A stretch of DNA of 11,318 nt from an uncultured Bacilli bacterium (GTDB lineage Bacteria > Bacillota_I > Bacilli_A > RF39 > UBA660), in contig CAJTXC010000041.1 in assembly GCA_910580135.1 (NCBI GenBank), positions 1 to 11,318 on the forward strand. The letters run 5' to 3'. Each line of letters begins with the position of its first letter. Positions within the stretch are counted from its first letter, which is position 1. Both the position numbers and the translations under genes were made by a program. Under the pieces are notes generated by a model. It was not told where the DNA came from, did no database searches, and saw only the letters and a program-made list of their open reading frames with translations. This document shows positions 1 to 5,062 of the stretch, in pieces.

Positions 1-55
1 CATAGAATCCATCCCGCTTACCCACGTTGACATAGATCCTGTCCATACCCTTGTC
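1..55 (-). CDS. fragment of a DEAD-box RNA helicase C-terminal domain, probably foreign sequence at the edge
   Basis: Read on the minus strand from base 55 to base 2, these bases give DKGMDRIYVNVGKRDGFY with no stop. This resembles the RNA-binding domain at the C-terminus of DbpA/DeaD-type DEAD-box helicases, whose members carry a hydrophobic strand, then Asn-x-Gly-(Lys/Arg)-(Lys/Arg)-Asp-Gly-(Phe/Leu). The stretch is 25 G+C in the first 50 bases, about twice the share seen downstream, and the match stops where an A-run begins near 54-65. The family match is from recall of the motif over only 18 residues. A short chimeric join at a contig edge explains both the composition and the abrupt end, but a real neighbouring gene running off the window is possible. 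Confidence 0.45.
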
Positions 56-233
56 AAAAAAAAAATTAAAAGATAATCTTAAATTAGACTCATTTATAAA
101 AATAGACGGTAATAATATTAGTGTAACAATTAAGAAAAAAGATCATGATTATTCTCTTGCTAACAATGTAATGAGATTAATTAATGAAGAATATAAAACA
201 AAAATGTACGTTTCGGTTAAATTTCAAAATTAA
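51..233 (+). CDS. 3' end of an unidentified gene (partial)
   Basis: An open frame of about 60 codons ends at TAA 231-233. It can be read from TTG at 51, but there is no Shine-Dalgarno sequence before it, an in-frame TAG lies at 33-35, and the bases up to about 55 look foreign. The TTG is therefore probably not a real start and this is the C-terminal part of a longer protein cut at the edge. The visible part is lysine-rich, then has a strand-like stretch (GNNISVTI), a helix-like stretch (YSLANNVMRLINEEY) and ends KMYVSVKFQN. I do not recognise the family. It lies immediately upstream of gerE. Confidence 0.5.
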   Translation: MSKKKLKDNLKLDSFIKIDGNNISVTIKKKDHDYSLANNVMRLINEEYKTKMYVSVKFQN

Positions 234-235
234 GT

Positions 236-263
236 ACCTTTTTAATGCTTTTCTCATAAAATA
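236..263 (+). promoter_or_regulatory. candidate sigma-K promoter of gerE
   Basis: TACC (235-238), sixteen bases, then CATAAAATA (255-263) fit the sigma-K pattern of mACm, N16, CATAnnnTA, except for the first base of the -35 element. Transcription would begin near 270, about 44 bases before the gerE start codon. In Bacillus subtilis gerE is transcribed by sigma-K, which supports the reading. In a genome this AT-rich a chance match is possible. Confidence 0.4.
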
Positions 264-313
264 ATATAGAAAAAATATTAAAAGACCTCTTATTATAAGA
301 AAGTGAGGAAATC

Positions 314-520
314 ATGGGAAAGGCAATACTTACTAGAAGAGAAAAAGAAATTTTTGATTTACTTATAACTAATAAAAGCACAAAAGAGATTGCAACCAAA
401 CTAGGAATAAGTGAAAAAACAGTTAGAAATCACATATCTAACGTAATGCAAAAACTAGGAGTAAAAGGAAGAGCTTGCGCGGTAATTGAACTTATAAAAT
501 TAAAAGAGATTACTTTATAA
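314..520 (+). CDS. gerE: GerE, late mother-cell sporulation transcription factor (LuxR-type HTH)
   Basis: A 68-residue protein made only of a LuxR/GerE-type DNA-binding domain. It opens with LTRREKEIFDLL, followed by the recognition region KEIATKLGISEKTVRNHISN and VMQKLGVKGRA, very close to B. subtilis GerE (74 residues). GerE is the last regulator of the mother-cell cascade. It acts with sigma-K to switch spore-coat genes on or off. There is no receiver domain, so it is a stand-alone regulator and not a response regulator. The ATG at 314 has a GTGAGGA ribosome-binding site just upstream. gerM follows after a terminator, and gerE and gerM are also near neighbours in B. subtilis, which strengthens both calls. 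Confidence 0.9.
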   Translation: MGKAILTRREKEIFDLLITNKSTKEIATKLGISEKTVRNHISNVMQKLGVKGRACAVIELIKLKEITL

Positions 521-545
521 AATCGCATATTTAATGCGATTTTTT
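520..545 (+). terminator. Rho-independent terminator after gerE
   Basis: Nine-base-pair stem AAATCGCAT (520-528) with ATGCGATTT (534-542), five-base loop, and a T run to 545. It begins on the last base of the gerE stop codon. Confidence 0.85.
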
Positions 546-553
546 CATATTAT
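525..553 (+). promoter_or_regulatory. candidate sigma-E promoter of gerM, inside the gerE terminator
   Basis: GCATATT (525-531) matches the sigma-E -35 pattern kmATATT exactly. After fourteen bases comes CATATTAT (546-553), which differs at two places from CATACAnT. gerM belongs to the sigma-E regulon in B. subtilis. The weak point is geometry: the start site would fall near 560, on the ribosome-binding site GGAGG (560-564). Confidence 0.3.
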
Positions 554-570
554 TATAACGGAGGATTAAT

Positions 571-1527
571 ATGCTAAGAAAGTTTGCTTATAACAAAATT
601 TTTAGAACAACGGGAATGTTATTATTGCTTTTGTTTCTGCTTTTATTTCCCGTTAGTCGTGAGTATTCACTAGAAGAAGAAACCGTAATAAAAACTTCTA
701 AAATCGAGGACAAAAGAGAAGTATTTTTAATTGATAAGGATGGTTATGTTGCAAGAACAAAAGTAGCGTTAAGTAAAGAAGAAGATATAACTTATGCAAA
801 AAAACTAATAGAATTATTAATTATTGGGGGAAAATATGAACAAAAGATTCCTAACGGATTCAAAGTTATTTTACCTAGTGATACGAAAATTAATGATGTA
901 TTTATAAATAATGATAGTATAACAATTGATATATCAAATGATATTTTAGATTTAAGTGAAAAAGATTTTTCTATAGCACTTGATTTATTAACTTATAATT
1001 TAACGACCGTAGACAATATTAAATATTTATATATAAACGTTGATGGCAAAACTCTCGAAAATGTTCCTGGAACAAATAAGGTAATAAACTATCCTTTATC
1101 AAGGAAAAATGGGGTTAATAGAAACTTTAGTGCCACAAGTTATAAGGATGTTAATTTAACTACTATTTATTATATAAATAAAAATAATACTGGTTATTAT
1201 TATGTACCTGTAACAAAGGTGAATAATGATAATAGAGATAAAATTAAAATCATAGTAGATGAGTTAACATCATCTCATACATATGAAACTAATTTGATGA
1301 GTTTTTTAAACTATAATACAAAACTTATGAATTACGAGCTTAAAGATGATGTTTTAACTCTTAACTTTAATGAATTTTTATTTGATGATACCACAAGTAA
1401 GAGTATTTTAGAAGAAGTAATTTACTCAATTTCGCTATCAATCAGGGATAATTATGATGTAAAAGAGGTTATATTTACAGTAGACGGTAACGAAATTACA
1501 AAAAGTGTAATAAAAAATATTGAATAA
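571..1527 (+). CDS. gerM: GerM, sporulation protein with two GerMN domains
   Basis: A 318-residue protein with an N-terminal hydrophobic segment (about residues 14-28) and two copies of the GerMN fold, roughly residues 75-165 and 205-315. Both copies show the typical pattern of a leucine-rich helix, a strand with I-D-(I/L)-S or L-N-F, and a closing strand (KYLYINVDGK; EVIFTVDGNE). In B. subtilis GerM is a sporulation protein of the forespore-mother cell channel that helps hold SpoIIQ at the engulfing membrane. The usual version is a lipoprotein, but here the N-terminus has no cysteine lipobox, so it is predicted to be held by an uncleaved signal anchor or exported. ATG 571 follows GGAGG (560-564) by six bases. 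Confidence 0.85.
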   Translation: MLRKFAYNKIFRTTGMLLLLLFLLLFPVSREYSLEEETVIKTSKIEDKREVFLIDKDGYVARTKVALSKEEDITYAKKLIELLIIGGKYEQKIPNGFKVILPSDTKINDVFINNDSITIDISNDILDLSEKDFSIALDLLTYNLTTVDNIKYLYINVDGKTLENVPGTNKVINYPLSRKNGVNRNFSATSYKDVNLTTIYYINKNNTGYYYVPVTKVNNDNRDKIKIIVDELTSSHTYETNLMSFLNYNTKLMNYELKDDVLTLNFNEFLFDDTTSKSILEEVIYSISLSIRDNYDVKEVIFTVDGNEITKSVIKNIE

Positions 1528-1548
1528 TTATTAATTTTGAGTTATAAT
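1520..1548 (+). promoter_or_regulatory. promoter of the tRNA-Arg gene
   Basis: TTGAAT (1520-1525), a 17-base spacer and a perfect TATAAT (1543-1548). The -35 element overlaps the gerM stop codon. The predicted start near 1555 leaves about 22 bases of 5' leader before the tRNA. Confidence 0.75.
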
Positions 1549-1576
1549 TGATTTGTTCGTTTGAAACAAGTCAGTT

Positions 1577-1653
<77 letters not shown>

Positions 1654-1662
1654 TATAAATAT

Positions 1663-1698
1663 AAAAGTCTTACGAATTTATATTTGTAAGACTTTTTT
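1663..1698 (+). terminator. Rho-independent terminator after tRNA-Arg
   Basis: Eleven-base-pair stem AAAAGTCTTAC (1663-1673) with GTAAGACTTTT (1686-1696), a 12-base loop, and a T run to 1698. Confidence 0.88.
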
Positions 1699-1749
1699 AT
1701 CTCTTATTAGAATAAAATAAGTATAGTAAGATAACAAGGAGGGTTTATA

Positions 1750-2070
1750 GTGTCTGAAAATAATATCGTTACTTTTGATCAACTAATCAAGTTAGATGAG
1801 CAAATTAAAATTGAGGTAAATAAAGCGGCGGCTTTTTTTATTGATGGTTTTGCTGGATATCAAGTTGTACCATTAATTAATAAAATTACTGATTTTAAAA
1901 TGTTTTTTTTAGAACTAGGTAAAAAATATTATAATGATCCTACACTAACAAGTGATATGTTAGATGAAAAATTCAGAAATGAATTAGCCAGTATGAAAAA
2001 TCAAAGTCAAACATCAACCACAACTTATACTGATTCCGATAAACAACCAGTAAGTATGCAAAAAAAATAA
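1750..2070 (+). CDS. unrecognised 106-residue protein
   Basis: GTG start preceded by a perfect AAGGAGG (1737-1743), so the frame is very likely translated. The protein is soluble, with no membrane segment or signal peptide. Residues about 1-80 look helical and mildly acidic, with a central segment VPLINKITDFKMFFLELGKK. The last 25 residues are Ser/Thr/Gln-rich and end in lysines, which suggests a flexible tail. I see no catalytic motif, cysteine or helix-turn-helix and cannot assign a family. It forms its own unit between the tRNA terminator and a second terminator that begins inside its last codons. Its base composition is like that of its neighbours. Confidence 0.75.
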   Translation: MSENNIVTFDQLIKLDEQIKIEVNKAAAFFIDGFAGYQVVPLINKITDFKMFFLELGKKYYNDPTLTSDMLDEKFRNELASMKNQSQTSTTTYTDSDKQPVSMQKK

Positions 2071-2099
2071 TTAGCTTTTAAGTTGCTAATTATTTTTTT
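2065..2099 (+). terminator. Rho-independent terminator overlapping the stop codon
   Basis: Eleven-base-pair stem AAATAATTAGC (2065-2075) with GCTAATTATTT (2085-2095), nine-base loop and a T run to 2099. The TAA stop (2068-2070) lies in the left arm. Confidence 0.85.
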
Positions 2100-2123
2100 A
2101 TGGTAATTTTTAATGTTTTTTAT

Positions 2124-2161
2124 AAAAAAGTGAAATTTTTTTCATTTTTTTTCACTTTTTT
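2124..2161 (+). terminator. hairpin upstream of the peptide-export locus (terminator or attenuator)
   Basis: Perfect 12-base-pair stem AAAAAAGTGAAA (2124-2135) with TTTCACTTTTTT (2150-2161) and a T-rich 14-base loop. It sits only 25 bases after another complete terminator, so it is not needed to end the upstream gene. The stem is A/T-run flanked on both sides and could end transcription in either direction. If a promoter lies upstream of it, near 2100-2123, it could act as an attenuator. I could not identify that promoter with confidence. Confidence 0.5.
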
Positions 2162-2179
2162 AGGGGAATTTTAAAAGTT

Positions 2180-2215
2180 ATGGATAATGATAAAGTTGAG
2201 GAGGTGATAAAATAG
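2180..2215 (+). CDS. possible 11-codon upstream reading frame (leader peptide)
   Basis: ATG at 2180 opens a frame encoding MDNDKVEEVIK and stops at TAG 2213-2215. The stop overlaps the ATA codon (2212-2214) where the exporter is expected to begin, giving the arrangement ATAG. A weak ribosome-binding site AGGGG lies at 2162-2166, rather far upstream (13 bases). If translated, ribosomes would stop exactly on the exporter start and could re-initiate there. The frame is short and may be chance. Confidence 0.3.
   Translation: MDNDKVEEVIK
2199..2207 (+). promoter_or_regulatory. perfect Shine-Dalgarno sequence placing the exporter start at ATA 2212
   Basis: AGGAGGTGA is fully complementary to the 16S rRNA tail. 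The seven bases after AGGAGG lead to ATA at 2212-2214. The surrounding sequence is exactly what normally precedes an ATG here, so this site decides the exporter start despite the missing ATG. Confidence 0.75.
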
Positions 2216-4233
2216 ATAAAAAATGTGTTGTAAGCCAAAGGTCAGTTAATGATTGTGGGGTAGCTTGTTTAACAAGTGTACTTAATAGTTTTAATAAACA
2301 TGTTACCTATGATAGTGTTAGATCTAAAATTAAAATTGATAAGGAGGGAGTAAGTGCCTATGAGATAATAAGGGTTGCTAAAACTTATGGATTAGATGCT
2401 GTAGGTTATAAAAATATTGTTTTAAGTAAATCACTTAAATTACCTTTTATTGCTCTTACCATTAATAATAATCTTCAGCACTTTGTAGTAGTTTATAAAA
2501 TTACCAAAGACAAAGTTTTAATAAATGATCCTGCTAAAGGTATGTTATATGTTATGTTAGAAGACTTTAAAAAGATATATACTGGTATTATTATTGCTTT
2601 TAGTAATAAATCGTTTTCTATAAAAAAAGAAGTAGTTAATAAAAAATTTATTTCTTTAATAACTGTTATTATTTTATTCCTTTCATTTTTAAATATAGTT
2701 TATTCATTTCTCTTATCACATATAATAGAAAACGAAAAGTTTGGTAATAAATTATTATTTACACTTACTTTATTTGCTAGTATAGGCTTAATTAAAGAAC
2801 TTATTAATTTTATAAAAGAAAAAACACTACTCAAGTACCAAATCATAACTGATAGAGCTATTACAATCCCAAGTTTAAAAAAGATTATCAACCTTCCTCA
2901 TGAATTTTATCAGAAAAGGTCAGTAGGAGAGTTAATATCTAAAATTAATGATTTGTCTTATATCAAACAGATGTCTTTTGTTATGGTGCAAGTTTTATTT
3001 GTAAACGTAATAATTATGCTCGTTTCCTTTATGTTTTTGTTTTTTGTTAATAAATATGTTTTAATTTTAAATATATTTGTTGTTTTGGTTGTGCTTTTAT
3101 ACAATAAAAATTTCTTTAATAAACATTCATATAAAAACTACGATTTACAAATAAAAAACGAAGCATTAAACACAAAGATATCTGATGGTATAAATTCTAT
3201 TATAAACGTTAAGAACCTTTGCAAGGAAAAATATCTACAAAATAAAATAATTAACTCTTATGAAGATGCTATATCAAGTTATAAAGAATTAAACACTTTA
3301 TACCAGAAAAAGGACTTATTATTTAATTTAATAATCTTTATTTCAAGTTTTTGTTCGGTAGCTTATCTATGTTTTTCTAAATCATCTATATCTAACATCC
3401 TTTTTGTTACGTACATAGAATCTATTATTTTTGACTGCTTAGGTCAAATAGGTAACTTGCATTTACTTTATGCAGATTTTAAAAGTACGTATGTAAGGTT
3501 AAAGAGTATATATGATGAAAAAGAAATAGATAACAATTTAGAACTTATAGATATAAATAGTATTTCGTTTAGAAATATAACTTATAAATATAAGGATAAA
3601 CTTATCTTTAAAGATATTAATTTGAACATAAATAAAAATGATTTTATTATGATAAATGGTCCTTCTGGGTGTGGTAAAACAACGTTATTTAAGATGTTAA
3701 CAAGACAGGTTAAACATAATGGTAAAAACATCTTTATAAATAATAAAAGTATAAATAGTTATGAAGATGGAAATTTAAGAAGAAGTATTACTTACGTAGA
3801 TCAAAAAATAAAATTTTTTAGTGATACTATTTTAGAAAACATAACCTTAGGTAATAAATTTAACCTAAGACCTCAATTTAAAAGTATTCTAGAGAAAATA
3901 CTAAAAGAAAGGAACATTGATTACACTACCGTAATAGATAATACCAATTCTAATTTATCTGGAGGAGAACTTATGCTTATTTCTATAGCACAAGCATTAA
4001 ATAACGCTGGAAGCGTAATTATATTCGATGAAACAACAAGTCAAATGGATGTTAAATTAGAATATAGGGTGCTTAAAGCGATAAAAGAAGATTATAAAGA
4101 TAAAACCATTATTTTAATTAGTCATAGAATGTCAAATGTTAATTTATTTGATAAAATTCATACCTTTTCTGATAATAAAAATAACAGGAGGAAAAATGAA
4201 AAAATTAAAAGAAAAAGAATTAAAACAAATTAA
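2212..4233 (+). CDS. peptidase-C39 ABC exporter that cleaves and exports double-glycine leader peptides; apparent ATA start
   Basis: With the start at ATA 2212 the protein is 673 residues, close to the 690-730 usual for peptidase-containing ABC transporters. Residues 1-120 are a C39 cysteine protease: oxyanion Gln9, catalytic Cys15 in NDCGVACL, His90 in QHFVVVY and Asp106 in NDP. About residues 145-400 form the multi-helix membrane domain. The ATPase has Walker A GPSGCGKTT from residue 483, signature LSGGE (582-586), Walker B with Asp606-Glu607 and H-loop His638. It should cut leaders after the glycine and export the cores, and the two precursors follow directly. No ATG, GTG or TTG lies in frame between the stop at 2197 and 2542, and starting at 2542 would delete the protease. 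ATA may be a true weak start, a lost ATG, or a sequence error. There is no HlyD-type partner nearby. Confidence 0.88.
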   Translation: MDKKCVVSQRSVNDCGVACLTSVLNSFNKHVTYDSVRSKIKIDKEGVSAYEIIRVAKTYGLDAVGYKNIVLSKSLKLPFIALTINNNLQHFVVVYKITKDKVLINDPAKGMLYVMLEDFKKIYTGIIIAFSNKSFSIKKEVVNKKFISLITVIILFLSFLNIVYSFLLSHIIENEKFGNKLLFTLTLFASIGLIKELINFIKEKTLLKYQIITDRAITIPSLKKIINLPHEFYQKRSVGELISKINDLSYIKQMSFVMVQVLFVNVIIMLVSFMFLFFVNKYVLILNIFVVLVVLLYNKNFFNKHSYKNYDLQIKNEALNTKISDGINSIINVKNLCKEKYLQNKIINSYEDAISSYKELNTLYQKKDLLFNLIIFISSFCSVAYLCFSKSSISNILFVTYIESIIFDCLGQIGNLHLLYADFKSTYVRLKSIYDEKEIDNNLELIDINSISFRNITYKYKDKLIFKDINLNINKNDFIMINGPSGCGKTTLFKMLTRQVKHNGKNIFINNKSINSYEDGNLRRSITYVDQKIKFFSDTILENITLGNKFNLRPQFKSILEKILKERNIDYTTVIDNTNSNLSGGELMLISIAQALNNAGSVIIFDETTSQMDVKLEYRVLKAIKEDYKDKTIILISHRMSNVNLFDKIHTFSDNKNNRRKNEKIKRKRIKTN

Positions 4234-4336
4234 GGCAGGAGCATTAGGTGGCTGGGCTATTGCGGGTATCATCGCAGGAATTACTTTCGTAGTGGGAATC
4301 TTTGATGGAATAGCAAGACCGTTTAAATGCAGATAA
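4196..4336 (+). CDS. bacteriocin-like precursor peptide 1 (46 residues, double-glycine-type leader)
   Basis: ATG 4196 follows AGGAGG (4186-4191). The leader MKKLKEKELKQIKAG (residues 1-15) has Leu at -12, Leu at -7, Ile at -4 and Ala-Gly at -2/-1 relative to the predicted cut, which is the spacing C39 proteases recognise. The 31-residue core begins ALGGW, contains the hydrophobic, glycine-rich run IAGIIAGITFVVGIF with a GxxxG motif (Gly24-Gly28), and ends with a basic tail PFKCR holding the only cysteine. This suits a membrane-active peptide. The gene overlaps the last 38 bases of the exporter in another frame, so the two should be translated from one transcript. A longer in-frame start at 4136 is unlikely because it would bury the leader. 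A pheromone role is an alternative. Confidence 0.82.
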   Translation: MKKLKEKELKQIKAGALGGWAIAGIIAGITFVVGIFDGIARPFKCR

Positions 4337-4353
4337 GAAAGGAGAAGAAAAAT

Positions 4354-4521
4354 ATGAAATTAAATAAAAACGAATTAAAAGAAATTAAAGCAGGAGCTGC
4401 TCTTTCAAGCTCGTTAATAAATTCACTTATTAAAGGATTCAATTCATTTATGGATATAGGTAGATACCTAGGTAGTAGTATAAGAAGACTTATTGGTGGA
4501 AACGCATGTCCACTAAAATAA
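4354..4521 (+). CDS. bacteriocin-like precursor peptide 2 (55 residues, double-glycine-type leader)
   Basis: ATG 4354 follows AAAGGAG (4338-4344) and lies 17 bases after peptide 1. The leader MKLNKNELKEIKAG (residues 1-14) keeps the same key positions as peptide 1 (Leu -12, Leu -7, Ile -4, Ala-Gly at -2/-1), so both should be cut by the same exporter. The 41-residue core is different: a Ser/Leu-rich start, an amphipathic stretch to about residue 47, a GxxxG motif (Gly36-Gly40), two adjacent arginines (44-45) and an end GGNACPLK with a single cysteine. Two unlike cores behind matching leaders, each with GxxxG, is the usual form of two-peptide class IIb bacteriocins. That class call is inference. 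Confidence 0.82.
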   Translation: MKLNKNELKEIKAGAALSSSLINSLIKGFNSFMDIGRYLGSSIRRLIGGNACPLK

Positions 4522-4655
4522 AAAATCTGTTTAAGACTGCTGTTATTATTTTGCTAGTACCAGTTGTAATTCCAATGCTAAGTTATACGCTTGAATTTAT
4601 TTTACAATTAGGTAGAATAACTGGTACGATCGTTAGAATAATAATGAATTTATAA
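4506..4655 (+). CDS. 49-residue hydrophobic peptide overlapping precursor 2 (candidate immunity protein or third peptide)
   Basis: ATG 4506 lies inside the end of precursor 2 (16-base overlap, another frame), with GGTGGA (4495-4500) five bases upstream as ribosome-binding site. The product has a short basic start (MSTKIKNLFK), a strongly hydrophobic run (residues 11-25, TAVIILLVPVVIPML) and a second amphipathic segment to the end. It has no double-glycine leader. Small membrane peptides at the end of bacteriocin operons are often self-immunity proteins, which is the first guess. However, residues 35-44 (LGRITGTIVR) line up at the same numbering with IGRYLGSSIR of precursor 2, so it may be a related or mimicking peptide. 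A strong terminator follows directly. Confidence 0.6.
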   Translation: MSTKIKNLFKTAVIILLVPVVIPMLSYTLEFILQLGRITGTIVRIIMNL

Positions 4656-4693
4656 AAAAAGGACGGATTTTTTAGAAAAATCTGTCTTTTTTT
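4655..4693 (+). terminator. Rho-independent terminator closing the peptide locus
   Basis: Stem GACGGATTTTT (4662-4672) with AAAAATCTGTC (4676-4686), one G-U pair and a three-base loop. An A run lies before it and seven Ts follow (4687-4693). Confidence 0.85.
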
Positions 4694-4715
4694 GTTATAA
4701 AAGAATAAAAACTTA

Positions 4716-4744
4716 TTGTAATAACTCTTGGGAGGTGTTATAAT
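4716..4744 (+). promoter_or_regulatory. vegetative promoter of rpsU
   Basis: TTGTAA (4716-4721), 17-base spacer, and TATAAT (4739-4744) preceded by TG one base upstream (extended -10). The spacer contains GGGAGGTG, which looks like a ribosome-binding site but is upstream of transcription. Confidence 0.75.
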
Positions 4745-4779
4745 TACTAATAGAAAAAAAGGAGAGGGGGGAAAGAAAA

Positions 4780-4980
4780 ATGATAACTGTACAAGTTAAA
4801 AATGGAAACGTTGATGGAGCGTTAAAAAGGTTCAAGCAAAGAGTAGCTAAAAGCGGTCTCCCTTCAGAAGTAAGAAAGAAACAAGCTTTTGATAAACCAG
4901 GAGTACAAAGAAGAAACGCTAAGAAAGAAGCTATCAAGAACAGCCGTAAGGCAGCTAGACGTGAAAGAAGAGATTCCTAG
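4780..4980 (+). CDS. rpsU: 30S ribosomal protein S21
   Basis: A 66-residue, highly basic protein with the S21 pattern: ITVQVKNGNVDGALKRFKQ at the start, a central KSGLPSEVRKKQAFDKPGVQRR, and an Arg/Lys-rich helical tail ending RKAARRERRDS. S21 sits on the small-subunit platform near the Shine-Dalgarno/anti-Shine-Dalgarno duplex. It is slightly longer than the 57 residues of B. subtilis. ATG 4780 has a very purine-rich site, GGAGAGGGGGG, ten to twenty bases upstream. It has its own promoter and terminator and opens the conserved rpsU-to-era region, although yqeY, the usual next gene, is absent. Confidence 0.95.
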   Translation: MITVQVKNGNVDGALKRFKQRVAKSGLPSEVRKKQAFDKPGVQRRNAKKEAIKNSRKAARRERRDS

Positions 4981-5005
4981 TTTTTCTTTACTCGGTATAT
5001 AAATT

Positions 5006-5038
5006 GCTTACTATGTTTACATAGTAAGCTTTTTCTTT
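5006..5038 (+). terminator. Rho-independent terminator after rpsU
   Basis: Ten-base-pair stem GCTTACTATG (5006-5015) with CATAGTAAGC (5020-5029), four-base loop TTTA, and a T-rich tail. Confidence 0.9.
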
Positions 5039-5062
5039 GCATAAAATTAATTGGTGATACGA

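Noticed and set aside
217..399. Minus-strand open frame of 60 codons
   Set aside because: It overlaps gerE, has no ribosome-binding site, and is low-complexity antisense of AT-rich coding sequence.
2209..2212. Programmed -1 frameshift joining the 11-codon frame to the exporter
   Set aside because: The run is only four As, with no standard slippery heptamer, and the upstream Shine-Dalgarno is nearer than in dnaX-type sites. ATA initiation or a sequence error is simpler.
2223..2249. ATG at 2223 as a start for the exporter
   Set aside because: It is in another frame and stops after eight codons.
2542..4233. Exporter starting at the first in-frame ATG (2542)
   Set aside because: This would discard residues 1-110, which hold Gln9, Cys15, His90 and Asp106 of the C39 protease, and there is no ribosome-binding site there.
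4136..4336. Longer form of precursor 1 starting at 4136
   Set aside because: It lies inside the exporter ATPase, has no ribosome-binding site, and would put about 20 extra residues before a complete double-glycine leader.
4713..4937. Minus-strand open frame opposite rpsU
   Set aside because: It is a mirror of the strongly coding rpsU frame and no start signals are visible.
5021..5047. Sigma-E promoter of yqfC as an annotated feature
   Set aside because: The predicted start would fall at the ribosome-binding site (5053-5058), and the -10 is only a partial match. It is kept as an observation with the gerM case and not as a feature.
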